From NCBI RefSeq assembly GCF_011745365.1, contig NW_024468916.1:2773630-2837629 (forward strand): DNA of 64,000 bases. Direction: 5' to 3'. Source of the DNA: Cryphonectria parasitica EP155 (Eukaryota; Ascomycota; Sordariomycetes; Diaporthales; Cryphonectriaceae). The notes beneath the pieces were generated by a model. That model did not search any database and was not told the DNA's origin. It saw nothing but the letters and a program-made list of their open reading frames with translations. Shown piece by piece: positions 22,215 to 32,519 of the stretch (its first letter is position 1; every line of letters starts with the position of its first letter). The translations under genes were made by a program, and so were the position numbers.

Positions 22215-25200
22215 ATGGCAGCTGCTGAGGTGGACATGGCAGCGTCAGAAGACGAACGTGGCCCGGAACAAGAGCAAACGCCAGGGATCGCAACAGAACG
22301 CGAAGATGAGAGTAGTAGCGGGGTCGGCAGTGGTGGCAAGACGGCCGAATCGCAAAACCACAGTGTCTCAACCACTGAGACTCTCCCAGAGGGCAGTCCA
22401 GTCAAGGAGGAGAACAAGAAGCCAGTACCGGTACCGATCGACAATGCGACGACATACCTTCCATCACCTCTCCCTTCTCCCCGGGATGAGCTCGCGACCC
22501 TTGCCACAACTTCGACCTACTCCCGCTCCCCTCCACGACCGATTTTGATAAATACAGGTGGGAATGGTGTTGGTCTCAATCTATCCACCGACTTGCCATC
22601 CTGTGCTGTCTCCGAGACCGACACAGATGCTCCCACCTCCGCCATCGAGTCGTCCACCGATGGCTTCCCCCTACCCTCTGATGCTCAAGATCCTCCGAAG
22701 AAACCGCCAGGGAGAACGCCATCTACAGCAAGGCGAACAAGAGATCGTTCTGGTACAAAGTCCAGTGATCACGGCAGTGTCAGGCGTTTATCTGCGTCCA
22801 AGATCCAGGAGTTGACCGCGTCGCCCGATTCTCTGCCCATCGCACCTGTTCGCGAACAACCCCTCTCCGCCGGCATTGCAGAAGCGACTATGCGGGCATC
22901 TATGGCTACCCAGCTCTCCTCCACCAATGTACATCCCCAACGTCCTTTTGAAAAGATCGAGACCAGCAGATTGGAAGCCTTTGGTGATACGCCTTTGGGC
23001 AGGACTCTACATTCTGAACGGCCGAGTATCTCCTCAAGGACTCTGTCCACCCCTGCACAGTATCGACAATCGAGCAATCAACCACTCGGCCCCTCCCTTC
23101 CCTCACGACGAGACACTTTTCAGCATATATCACGCTCGGTACCAACCTCGAATCCCGAGGCCAAGAGCACATTTGGCCCTGCTGAAGCGCCAAAATCCCA
23201 TCTTCCCGACCCCTCGCAACCCCACGAAGCGAGGGAATTCCACGAGCCGAGAGGCCCTCGGGCTCCTTCTCCGATACCTCTGTCATTCCCTATCCCACCG
23301 CTGTCCGCTCCAACCTTCCTCCAACTCGAGCTTGCCGCTCAGCGGCCGAGTCCACTCTACGTATATCATACCAGCGACATACCCTACGAATCGAGTGCAG
23401 TCAAGTTTGAACGTTTGAAGAATTTCTTGTTGCTCCCTCCCTATCTCGAACGGACCCTGGTGATTGGCGCTCTGGCGTGCTTGGATGCATGGCTGTGGAC
23501 ACTCACCATCCTCCCAATACGATTCTGTCTGGCGGTGAGAGTGTTGGTCGGGTGGTGGGCGTACGTGCTCGCCAAGGAAGCAAGATGGCTGGTTGGCTTT
23601 GTGTGGGAAGGCCTGGGCCGAATGTGGCGACGAGGCCGAATGGGCAGGGGTTCCTCTCGGAGACCAAGCATTGACAGCCGCAGGAGCTCGGAGGCCTTCT
23701 CACGCAGCTCAAGTGCCGCACGTGAGCCGTTGCGAGAGTTCGGTGCCAATGGCTCTTCGACGACAGGCCATGGTGATCCCAATGGTGTCTCTATGCGGCG
23801 AACGCCTTCGGAACGGACAAAGACTCGGCCAAACGGCTTCAGCCTCCCTGCACTCAACACGTCCTCCCGTCCACGGACTGGCCCTTTTCACCATAAAAGG
23901 ACAAAGTCTGTGCCGTCGAATCTGAGTTCATTTCACAAGGCAGACCTTCTCCAGTTCGCAGTCATCATGGTGAGCTCTCTCATCCTTACGCAGCTCGATG
24001 CCAGTCGAATGTATCATTTCATCCGCGCACAATCGGCCGTCAAACTCTACGTTATCTACAACCTCGTCGAGGTGAGTATTCAGCATGTACCCCAACTGCT
24101 GTAGCCTTTTCTAATCTATGCTGTAGGTTGGCGATCGGCTGCTCTCTGCGTTAGGCCAGGACATATTCGAGTGCCTCTTCAGCTCGGAGGTCCTGTCACG
24201 CAACAGCCTTGGACGTTCCAAAGTAGTGCTGCCGTTTGGCATGTTCTGTCTGGCTCTGGCTTATAATTGCGCGCACGCCATCACCCTCTTTTATCAGGTC
24301 ATCACGCTCAATGTGGCCGTCAACTCGTATTCCAACGCCCTCCTGACCCTCCTGATGTCCAACCAGTTTGTTGAGATCAAAGGCAGTGTCTTTAAGCGGT
24401 TCGAGAAGGAGAATACGTTCCAGCTTACATGTGCCGATGTCGTTGAACGATTTCAGCTCTGGATCGTGCTGCTCATCATTGGCATGCGGAACGTGGTGGA
24501 GGTCGGCGGTCTTAGTGTGCCAGGCGCCGGCATCGACCTTGGCGAAGACATGGCTGCCAAGGTCCCGTTGCACAATCCCTCGATCCTCCCCATGAGCTTC
24601 ACAATCTTGCCGTCATGGCTTTGGTCCGGAGAAGTTCTTTCTCCGTTCTTGGTCGTTATCGGCAGTGAGATGTTGGTGGACTGGATCAAACACGCATATA
24701 TCAACAAATTCAACAACATCAAACCCAAATTTTACAGCAGAGTCCTTGATATCCTATGCAAGGACTACTACACAAATGTCAGTTTTGTCCACATGAACAC
24801 TTCACCTTGAATATGTTTCTTTTCTAATCTTTCTTGCTCTCTCACCCCAGGCCTTCGTCGCGCCAACCCTTACCCGCCGACTTGGTCTTCCACTACTACC
24901 GCTATCCACGCTCTTCATACGCGCGTCCTTTCAGACTTATCACATGTTTCTCGCCACGCATATGCCGGCTCCACTACCGCCATCGACGCAAACATCGTTA
25001 TCCGTGGAGTCGACACCAACATCGCCAGCAGTCACAGCGGCGCTTGATCGGCTTGATCATCTCATCCGAAATGCCCTCGGCCGGTCGGTCTATGGGCTAG
25101 AAGGTGATGCCGTGAATGCCACCGCGGCAGGCCGAGGGAAATTTTCTTGGTTCTCCTGGAACACTGACGATGCCATTGCCGTGACTACGTTGATCATGGT

Positions 25201-25552
25201 GGTCTTCGTTGTCTGGTTGGTATTGCTCATAGTGAAGCTCTTCTTGGGTATGTTTCTTCTCCGGTACAGCCGCGACCGGTATGCTCGCATGAAACTCAAG
25301 GAACACGCTGTCGCGACGGGCAAGGCCGAGAAGGAGAGCTTTGACGCAAAGGGGAAGCGGATCGGCGGCTTCGGTGCTGTCGAAATTGGCGACGACAGGC
25401 GGCGTTGGGTCTACGGAGACGACTCTGAGGGGCTCAAGAAGGCGAGGGAGAGGGAGAGAAAGACGGAGGAGAAACGGGACAAGGGCGGTGATGGTGACCG
25501 GGACCTCAATGGAGTCATGAGGTACGAGATGGTCGCCAAGCGAATCTGGTAA
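22215..25552 (+). CDS. Tapt1/Emp65 family (DUF747) membrane protein
   Basis: Predicted exons are 22215-24071, 24127-24777 and 24851-25552 (1069 aa). Introns of 55 and 73 nt have GTGAGT and GTCAGT donors. The first 400 residues are Ser/Pro-rich and disordered. The conserved DUF747 region then begins with KNFLLLPPYLERTL and continues through several membrane helices, including VVERFQLWIVLLIIGMRN, SEMLVDWIKHAYINKFN and KPKFYSRVLDILCKDYY. A last membrane helix (about 25180-25265) and a charged tail follow. Yeast Emp65 and human TAPT1 belong here. Emp65 acts at the ER in protecting unfolded soluble proteins and the human protein is linked to cilia and secretion. I infer an ER membrane protein. Confidence 0.9.
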
Positions 25553-26062
25553 ACATTGCGTAGCTGATTTCTGGAGTGGGTTGTGCTTGGGACATCTTCT
25601 AGGGCCGAGGGGGTCTTTTTCTTTACTCAGTGGTTATGTTGGTTTGTGCATCAGCGCTGGCGTTTCAAGGACTTGCGGTAGCTGTGTGGATCCTCCACTT
25701 CCAGGTTATTTAGAGTAGACTGACCCGAGAATCACGAGGATTTAGACTACCAATCAAGCTTTAAAACTTGTTGTGATGAGGGCACAGGCATGACATGTGT
25801 GCAGACGAAGGAGGAGGATCGAGAGGTTATGGCAGGCACCCCAGTGAGGCTAGGGTGTCTGATTACATAAGCATTCTTCTTCTTTACGACGGCAGGCAAC
25901 TTTTCTCTCAAGAACGAACGAACTCAACAAGCAAGCGCCTGTCACTTTTTCTTTTTTCTTTCTATTTTGAATGACGACTACGTCCATAATAAATACCCTG
26001 CCACGAGGCTCATACTCTCCTCGCCTCCTGACTTGTCCGTTGTGGTCTGATACTCCCAGACC
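25553..26062. other. intergenic
   Basis: Spacer holding the 3' end of the Tapt1-family gene and the promoter of the WW/FF gene. A T-rich pyrimidine stretch (25940-25965) precedes the next start. Nothing else is seen. Confidence 0.55.
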
Positions 26063-27889
26063 ATGCTCAAGACCACATACAAACCCTCAGCGAACGCGCT
26101 CCCGCCCGGGTGGACCGAACACAAGGCACCGACAGGACACACCTACTACTACCATGCCGAGACCAAGACGTCGACATACACACGGCCCGGCGCCGCAGCG
26201 GCGTCGACCGCTCCTGTGCCGGCGGGGCCCACTATGAGCGCATCTGCCAGCTTTATGCAGCACCATGCCCTGCCCAGCGTAAACCTCGCCGACCCGCGCG
26301 TCGCCAACGCTTTCATGGCGCAGTATAACAACAACAACCCGCCACAACATGGCCAGGGCGGCAGCCACCACAGGGGGGGGTTCGGCGGTGGGAGGGGCCG
26401 CGGTGGGAGAGGGGGCGGGCAGGGCGACGGCAGACCGCGGCCGCAGCCTTCGGACAAACCGAGGTCGAAGGAGGCGATACCGGGGTGCGAGCCTTGGGTA
26501 TTGGTGTATACCAAGTATGGGCGGCGGTTCGCGTATAACCCTGTCAAGAATGCGAGCTACTGGCGCATACCAGAGAAGCTGCAGGAAGGGATTTTGGAGC
26601 TGGACAAGGCGAGGATAAGGGGGAAGGCTGGGATCGTCGACAAGAAGGAGGAGGTGGCGGCGGAGGAGGACCAGGATGGAGGTCAGGAAGAGGAGGCAGT
26701 GGAAGCTGAGGTTGCAGGTGATGGAGATGGAGACGCTGAAGCTAGAGAAGAAGAAGTGGGAGGAGGACAAGCAAGAGAAGACGACGAGGAAGGGGCAGGC
26801 CAACACGACTATGACAGCTCAGAATACGAGGAAGTCGAGGTGACCGACGACGAGGAAGGAGAGGACGATGGGGGCGCGCATGCGACGAAACGGCAGCGAA
26901 CAGAAGACCCGACCGAGGACGACCAGCCTGTGGAGTTTGACGAGGCCGACATAGCGTTCCAACTCCAAGCCATGGGCGAGGAGTACGGGCTGGACCAGGG
27001 CGAATATGACGATGGTCATATGGACGAGTGGCCGGAGGGCGCAGAGGGTGTGCAGCTATCGGAAGACGATGCCAGGGCACTGTTCAAGGACCTCCTCAAC
27101 GACTTCCATATCAACCCGTATAGCCCCTGGGACAAACTCATTGAGGAGGGGAAGATCGTCGACGATACCCGGTATACAGTTCTCGGCACCACAAGAGAGC
27201 GGAAGGAGGTCTGGGAAGAGTGGTCCAGGGAGAAGCTGAAAGAGCTCAAGGAGCAGAGGGCCAAGCAGGAGAAGACGGACCCCAAGATACCCTACCTGGC
27301 GCTCCTGCAGGACAAGGCAACGCCTAAACTCTACTGGCCAGAGTTCAAAAGGAAATACAAAAAAGAACCGGCGATGAAGGACATGTCGCTGCCCGACAAG
27401 GAGAGGGAGAAACTGTACAGGGAACACATCAACAGGCTGAAGATGCCCCAGGCCACGCTCAAATCCGACCTCGCCGCGCTCCTCAAGACAGCGACGTTAG
27501 CACAACTCAACAGCCAGACATTACCATCCCACCTCCCGCCACAGATCGTCACTGACATCCGCTACATCTCCCTGGACACCAAGACGCGCGACGCCCTGGT
27601 TGAGGCCTACATCCAGACCCTGCCTCCGCCGCCAGAAGACGGAGAGGCGGCCGAGGAAGAAGACGAGGCCGCGCGCAGGGCCCTCGAGCTGAGGCGCAGG
27701 CGCGAGAAGGCGCTGCAGGACCGCGAGAGGGCGGTTGAGGAGGAGAAGCGCAGGCAGGAGAAGAGGCTCCAGCACAGCAAGGCGATACTCAGGGATGAGG
27801 AGCGCGAGCTGCAGGCCGCGATGGGAGTGTCCAAGAAGGGCCTGCAGAGCCAGTTAGCTAGAGCTAGAGAGGGAGATGGTGCTACCTGA
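26063..27889 (+). CDS. WW and FF domain protein, URN1/splicing-factor-like
   Basis: A single exon of 608 aa. A WW domain lies at residues 13-42 (LPPGWTEHKAPTGHTYYYH...YTRP; the second signature Trp is Tyr). A glycine-rich RGG-like segment follows (about 105-122), then a second WW-like unit (EPWVLVYTKYGRRFAYNP...YWRIPE, about 143-171). After that come a long Glu/Asp-rich stretch, an FF domain (about 332-392, DARALFKDLLNDFHINPYSPWDKL) and a charged helical C-terminus, probably coiled coil. This order resembles yeast Urn1 and the Prp40/TCERG1 relatives, which bind splicing factors or RNA polymerase II tails. The likely role is in the nucleus, in spliceosome assembly. The exact orthology is inferred. 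Confidence 0.87.
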   Translation: MLKTTYKPSANALPPGWTEHKAPTGHTYYYHAETKTSTYTRPGAAAASTAPVPAGPTMSASASFMQHHALPSVNLADPRVANAFMAQYNNNNPPQHGQGGSHHRGGFGGGRGRGGRGGGQGDGRPRPQPSDKPRSKEAIPGCEPWVLVYTKYGRRFAYNPVKNASYWRIPEKLQEGILELDKARIRGKAGIVDKKEEVAAEEDQDGGQEEEAVEAEVAGDGDGDAEAREEEVGGGQAREDDEEGAGQHDYDSSEYEEVEVTDDEEGEDDGGAHATKRQRTEDPTEDDQPVEFDEADIAFQLQAMGEEYGLDQGEYDDGHMDEWPEGAEGVQLSEDDARALFKDLLNDFHINPYSPWDKLIEEGKIVDDTRYTVLGTTRERKEVWEEWSREKLKELKEQRAKQEKTDPKIPYLALLQDKATPKLYWPEFKRKYKKEPAMKDMSLPDKEREKLYREHINRLKMPQATLKSDLAALLKTATLAQLNSQTLPSHLPPQIVTDIRYISLDTKTRDALVEAYIQTLPPPPEDGEAAEEEDEAARRALELRRRREKALQDRERAVEEEKRRQEKRLQHSKAILRDEERELQAAMGVSKKGLQSQLARAREGDGAT

Positions 27890-28259
27890 GACATGAGACG
27901 AGATTGACTGTGGACTCAAACGAAAGCGGAGGACTGCCATTCAGGACCTCCAGTTTCTCTTTCCACTTAGAATTCGTGACAGGCACTATGGTGCCCCCCG
28001 CCTTTTGATCATAGAGTTACGCTGACACAATAATTTCAACATCGACCCTACCAAAAATTCGACTCAGTTTCCTTGTCTTCATTTTTGCGAATCGAGGGCA
28101 TCGTAGATTTTGGGTTGGGATGCAGTGGCTGGCTATCTTTTTGGGCGGCTATATGCTAATCGAGCAAGACGTGGATATTACAATTGTGAGGAGGAAGCCA
28201 AGGTCAATGCTATTCACAAATTGAATTTCATATTCACGTCCAACTGGATCCTCAAGAAA
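27890..28259. other. convergent 3' spacer
   Basis: Short region between the ends of the WW/FF and methyltransferase genes. Nothing is supported apart from presumed 3' UTRs. Confidence 0.55.
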
Positions 28260-29318
28260 TCACTTCCTCGTCGCGACCACAAACAGCCTGGGATATCTCA
28301 GCATCACCTTCCCATCGATCAGCCGCGGGTACATCTCGCCCAGCCTCTGCTCATACGCCTTCAAGTAGGCGTCCTTGATCTCCTGCGTCGGCAGGAGGTT
28401 CAGGAACGGCATCAGCCCCGTGCCCTTGACCCACTCGACAATGGCGGCCGGCGACTCCATGACGTGCTGGTAGAGCACATGCCACACGTCCACGCGCGCG
28501 CACAGGGGCTGCAGCGCGTCGTACCACTCGGCAGGCGTCTCGATGGGGTCCAGGTCCGGGCGCTGCTCGGCCGGCGCTTCCTGGAAATACTCGGTCCACG
28601 GGCCCTCGAGCAGCGCCGTCTCCCGCATCGCCTTGTGCGAGGGCTCCTCGTAGTTGTCGGGCACCTGGAGGGCCAATACCCCGCCTGCGCACTGGCCGCT
28701 CAGCAGCCGCTGCACCGTCGGGATCCGCTGCTCCCGCCGCAGCCAGTGAAACACGGCATTGCTGAAGAGAAGGTCCGCGGTGCCGGGGCCTATGCTGCTG
28801 CTGCTGCTGGTGGTGGTGGTGGTGGGAGGCTCGTACGTGTGCAGGTCGGCCTGCGTAAAGGTCACGCCGGGGAGGTTCGCGCGTGCCTTGGCGAGCATGT
28901 CGGGCGACGAGTCCACGCCTGAAACCTGGGCGTCCGGCCAGCGCGAGGCAAGCACGGCTGTCGAGTTGCCTGGCCCGCAGCCTAAGTCGATGATGTGCTT
29001 GGGGTCCTGCAGGGGGATGTTGGCGACGAGGTCGTGCACGGCGCGGGTTCGCTCGCTGCCGAATTTGAGGTATTGGTTTGCCGACCAGTCCGGCGTGGCT
29101 TGGGTGGAGGAGGAGGAGGAGGAGGAGGAGGAGGAGGTGGTGGTGGTGGTGGTGCTCTTTTGGTGGTGCTCCTGTGACATTTTGAAGTATGCAGTTGGAC
29201 TGGACGAGAAACAGCGTCTACTGGTGTTCGAGGCTGCAAAGGTACGAAGAGGCGGCCCTCCTTTGGTATTGATATTCCTGAAAAACATGTTGCTCAGTTT
29301 GCTGATGTGATGTTGCAT
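28260..29318 (-). CDS. trans-aconitate methyltransferase (Tam) family protein
   Basis: A single exon of 352 aa. The class I SAM-binding motif is IIDLGCGPGNST, followed by VSGVDSSPDML and LLFSNAVFHWL. The C-terminal half (LQVPDNYEEPSH, IVEWVKGTGLMPFL, DGKVMLRYPRLF) is characteristic of Tam, which methylates trans-aconitate to protect the citric acid cycle. The ATG at 29318 adds about 70 residues not in bacterial Tam: an Arg/Ser-rich segment (RRCFSSSPTAYF) resembling a mitochondrial presequence, then a poly-Thr/poly-Ser stretch coded by a trinucleotide repeat. An internal ATG (MSQEHH, 29180) would give a form without the leader. A mitochondrial or dual location is inferred, not shown. Confidence 0.85.
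   Translation of the reverse strand: MQHHISKLSNMFFRNINTKGGPPLRTFAASNTSRRCFSSSPTAYFKMSQEHHQKSTTTTTTSSSSSSSSSSTQATPDWSANQYLKFGSERTRAVHDLVANIPLQDPKHIIDLGCGPGNSTAVLASRWPDAQVSGVDSSPDMLAKARANLPGVTFTQADLHTYEPPTTTTTSSSSSIGPGTADLLFSNAVFHWLRREQRIPTVQRLLSGQCAGGVLALQVPDNYEEPSHKAMRETALLEGPWTEYFQEAPAEQRPDLDPIETPAEWYDALQPLCARVDVWHVLYQHVMESPAAIVEWVKGTGLMPFLNLLPTQEIKDAYLKAYEQRLGEMYPRLIDGKVMLRYPRLFVVATRK
29105..29155. repeat. trinucleotide microsatellite inside the methyltransferase gene
   Basis: Plus-strand (GGA)n followed by (GGT)n codes, on the minus strand, a Thr run then a Ser run between the leader and the catalytic domain. The length is likely variable among strains. Confidence 0.85.
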
Positions 29319-29465
29319 GTGGAGGGTAAGGATCAGGTCAGGAAACTATAGTAGAAGGAGAGAGAGTAAGTGTATGAACGAAATTCAAGACATACGTACA
29401 ACACAAACAGCTTGCCGTAATTCCTGGGCAAGATTGTAGGAAATTCCACGCCGAATCTCAAGGAG

Positions 29466-29473
29466 CTTTTATA
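29466..29473 (-). promoter_or_regulatory. probable TATA box of the methyltransferase gene
   Basis: Minus strand reads TATAAAAG, about 150 bases before the start codon at 29318. Confidence 0.5.
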
Positions 29474-31228
29474 TCATTTGTATGCTAGCTTCGTATGTGC
29501 TGTAATGAATTGTTGAAGTTTTAACGCCGGTTCTCCGCCCGGATCTGATGTTGAGGCAGACTGGTAATTCCCGAGCACCTGAACCCGTCTTTGGTGCTGG
29601 TTCCGAGAGCTGTCAATGCTGTGATTGGATAGTGACCCACTGATCCTAGCCTGTAAGTACTCAACTACTTACCTAGATCGCGTTTATATAGGACTCTGGT
29701 TCACACACGCTTGCTGATATTAGACTTGTTCTGGCTACTATGGCATCACACTTATCCTTTCGCCTTCCAGCCCAGAGAATTACCACAATCTTCAAACACT
29801 AATTTGCACCAAGTCTCATGAAGATTGAATCTTATTGTATAGAAAATGTATTCTCGAGAGCCCAGTTGGTCTAATGGCATGATTCCTGGAAGATTGGCCG
29901 CAGCACGGGGGGATGGAAGCTTGAGTCCTTTCACTGGGTCCCATTTTTCACCTTGTTGGCTGAGCAACAGACTTGGGGTCCCTTTTCCTAACTCATTTTA
30001 TTATCTTCAACATACTATTTCTCTTTGCTTTCATTTTCATTCAAGATTGTGGTCTTCTACTTTGTGAGATGTTACAGCAGCCTGCTGTTCACTCGTTTTT
30101 GTGGCACCGGCGATCTGCAGCTTCAGCCCTTTCTTGACTGCACAGCAAGCATGCTGCTTTCATAGTAGCGAGAAAAGGTGGGGTAATTTGGTTTGTAAAC
30201 GCGCCTGTTTTCCCCCTGATATACCCAGCTTTTCATTGTTGCTGGCAACACCACGGATCAATTTTTCTTCTTTCCTACCCTTGAGATTTGTTCATACCAT
30301 CGGAACCAAGATTGAGCTGTAGGCTTCCATGTCGATAGCAGCATTGGAAGACTATTCGGTCTAGGGTGTCTCAGGCAGTTGGCAAAAGAATACTGTACCA
30401 CTCCGATAGTCCAATCAATGATTCATCACCCAAAGTGATGTGAACGGTATGCCTTGTCTATCTATAGACAGGAGTTAGAGTCTGTCTCCCTCCTCAGTTA
30501 AAGACCTTCGTCTCATGCACAGCATGAACACCACCCGAGATGGTTACGTGGTCAGGAGAGTGAGATGTGGCGACCACTACCTGCTGAATTTGCCAATATG
30601 GGTTCCATAGGTAGTATACGAGGGCACATTGCTGACCAGTTACTTATGAGAGTGATACGGGCTGTCTCACGGTGATATGCGAAGATGCTATTGTAAAACA
30701 CAGAAGTCATGATTTATATCAACATGAATGAACCAGGTTGTTCATCATTCATTGCATCACTGCAGTAGCCGACATAATATAAATATCCAACACCTTGATT
30801 TGAGCATAATATGGTCAGTCGTCATACCCGCTTGCCAAATTTATGAATTTGGTATACATGATGTTTCTTCTGAATCACCTAATCTGTTACAATGCAAAGT
30901 CTCTGGCATTTAGGACTTGAGCGCCGAGCTTCCATCGTCTTGATTCACACTTCAGACAGAGAAATCACTGCGCAATGGGACACATAAATTGACGTCCTAT
31001 TCAAGAGCTCATGTGGTTTTGAAAAAGTGGAGAGCAAGAATGGACTGTCAAGAGTCTTTTTCCTCACCCTCTCCCCCTCGTATCCACTTTCTATAGGCCA
31101 CACGAGCTTTTACGTACATAATAGGCCGCGGGGCCTTGACGCGCCCCTCCTTCCACGCCAACGCGCGAGTGAGATGAAGTTTTGTAACCCAGTCATACAA
31201 AAAGGGAAAAAAAGCCAAAAACAACATG
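29474..31228. other. intergenic, about 1.75 kb
   Basis: No protein gene could be supported. A degraded tRNA-like stretch lies at 29860-29940 (see findings). Open frames are short and unremarkable. Confidence 0.5.
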
Positions 31229-31333
31229 TGTCCGTGCCATGAATCGAACATGGGCCTCCGCAGACCGCGTTTCAAACAGCACTAGAGCTGTTGATGCCAC
31301 AATGCGACGTATTAACCACTTTACTACACGGAC
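31229..31333 (-). tRNA. tRNA-His(GUG): tRNA-His(GUG) with a 33-nt intron
   Basis: The minus strand folds into a complete tRNA. The acceptor arm GTCCGTG pairs perfectly with CACGGAC, with discriminator A at 31229. The D arm closes with GTA/TAC around AGTGGTTAA. The anticodon stem is TCGCA/TGCGG, and the T arm is CCATG-TTCGATT-CATGG. The anticodon GTG is at 31300-31298, preceded by TT and followed by G37. A 33-nt intron (31296-31264) sits at the canonical 37/38 position and contains its own hairpin (AACAGC/GCTGTT). Without it the tRNA is 72 nt. No G is encoded at position -1 (it is C), as expected where the histidine-specific G-1 is added after transcription. Confidence 0.93.
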
Positions 31334-32519
31334 GCCGATCAGTTTTGATGACTGCTTGCTGAATATGGCTTATAAGTGCTGTGGCTCTTCACCTTGACAC
31401 TGTACTGCATCCACATAATGGCTCGTGAGCACACACACCAGGAGGAGCCCAAAGGGCCCTACCTAATGTCGATTACTGCCAGATGGTTCTCTCACCTACC
31501 TCGTCCCTAACATAGAGGACTATCAATGTTTACATTCTCTCAGTCTCTGTGAATTGAGCCTGAGAAGCAAGCAAGGCATCAAACTCTCTGCCGGGCCGCG
31601 TCGACGTCAGACTGCGCTACAAAAGAGAGGGGCTGCCCAGGAGTTACGTGTGGCCGTTGTCCATCCGGCTCTTTATGAGTTCTCGCCATGACTTTTAATC
31701 CTCGTGAGCCTTATAAGATGCACGACTGCCACTTCTGCACCTCCTTAACCAAGATACGTGCCAGGACCAGCGGCATTATGGCTGAGTACTTAGTCACATT
31801 CCTGTCTGCGATCCGCCTCCGCCTCCCTCCAACATGGTACGATCATTTGCCATTTCGTTCCTCCGGTTTACAAGACAAGAACGTCTAGAGGTTGGGAGGA
31901 AGCTGGGAGGGTAAGGGTCGTCTCGGGTGCATAGAATTCTTGCGTTAGCCAGTGAATTTCGGGGTGTAACAGAATAAAAGAGACGGGTGACATGTATAGT
32001 ACGGAGCTTATCGTGCCGAGAGACCCAGTGCTGCCATGATGTACCTTGTTGTATAGGTACGTGGAAGCTTGTAAGCACCGGTGCCTTGCTCCCCTGCCAA
32101 AGCCCAGCCAACGAGGGTCAACGATCTCTAAGCCGCACGTTCTATCGATTTTACTCGTCGAAGATCTTAGATTCTGGATATCGTGTGTTCCCCACAAGTC
32201 TGTAGACCTACGCTCGTCCTAATCAAAGGGATATCACCGCAGTCCCGCAAAGCATGGCCAAGATGAGAGGGCTGTGCCTGGTGTTCACTGCAATGCACTT
32301 GCATCATACTGAGAACGTGGCGAGCACCTTGAAATTTTGAACTTTTACATCTTGTCTTTTACCAAACGCTGCGTGCTGAACTCCTTGCCCTTGCCCACAA
32401 CCATCATCCAAAGCAAAGACGCGGTGCGATCGTCGAGGCGTGAACGGCGTGATGAGTTCCCGGGAGCCCACAAGAAATATCCCGTCATTATTCGAAAGTC
32501 ACTCAACCCAAGCACTCCT
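31334..32519. other. intergenic
   Basis: About 1.2 kb between the tRNA and the end of the GMPPA-like gene. Nothing is supported. Confidence 0.5.

Noticed and set aside
28995..29310. Plus-strand frames opposite the methyltransferase N-terminus with poly-Gly or poly-Glu.
   Set aside because: Repeat-driven shadows of the trinucleotide tract.
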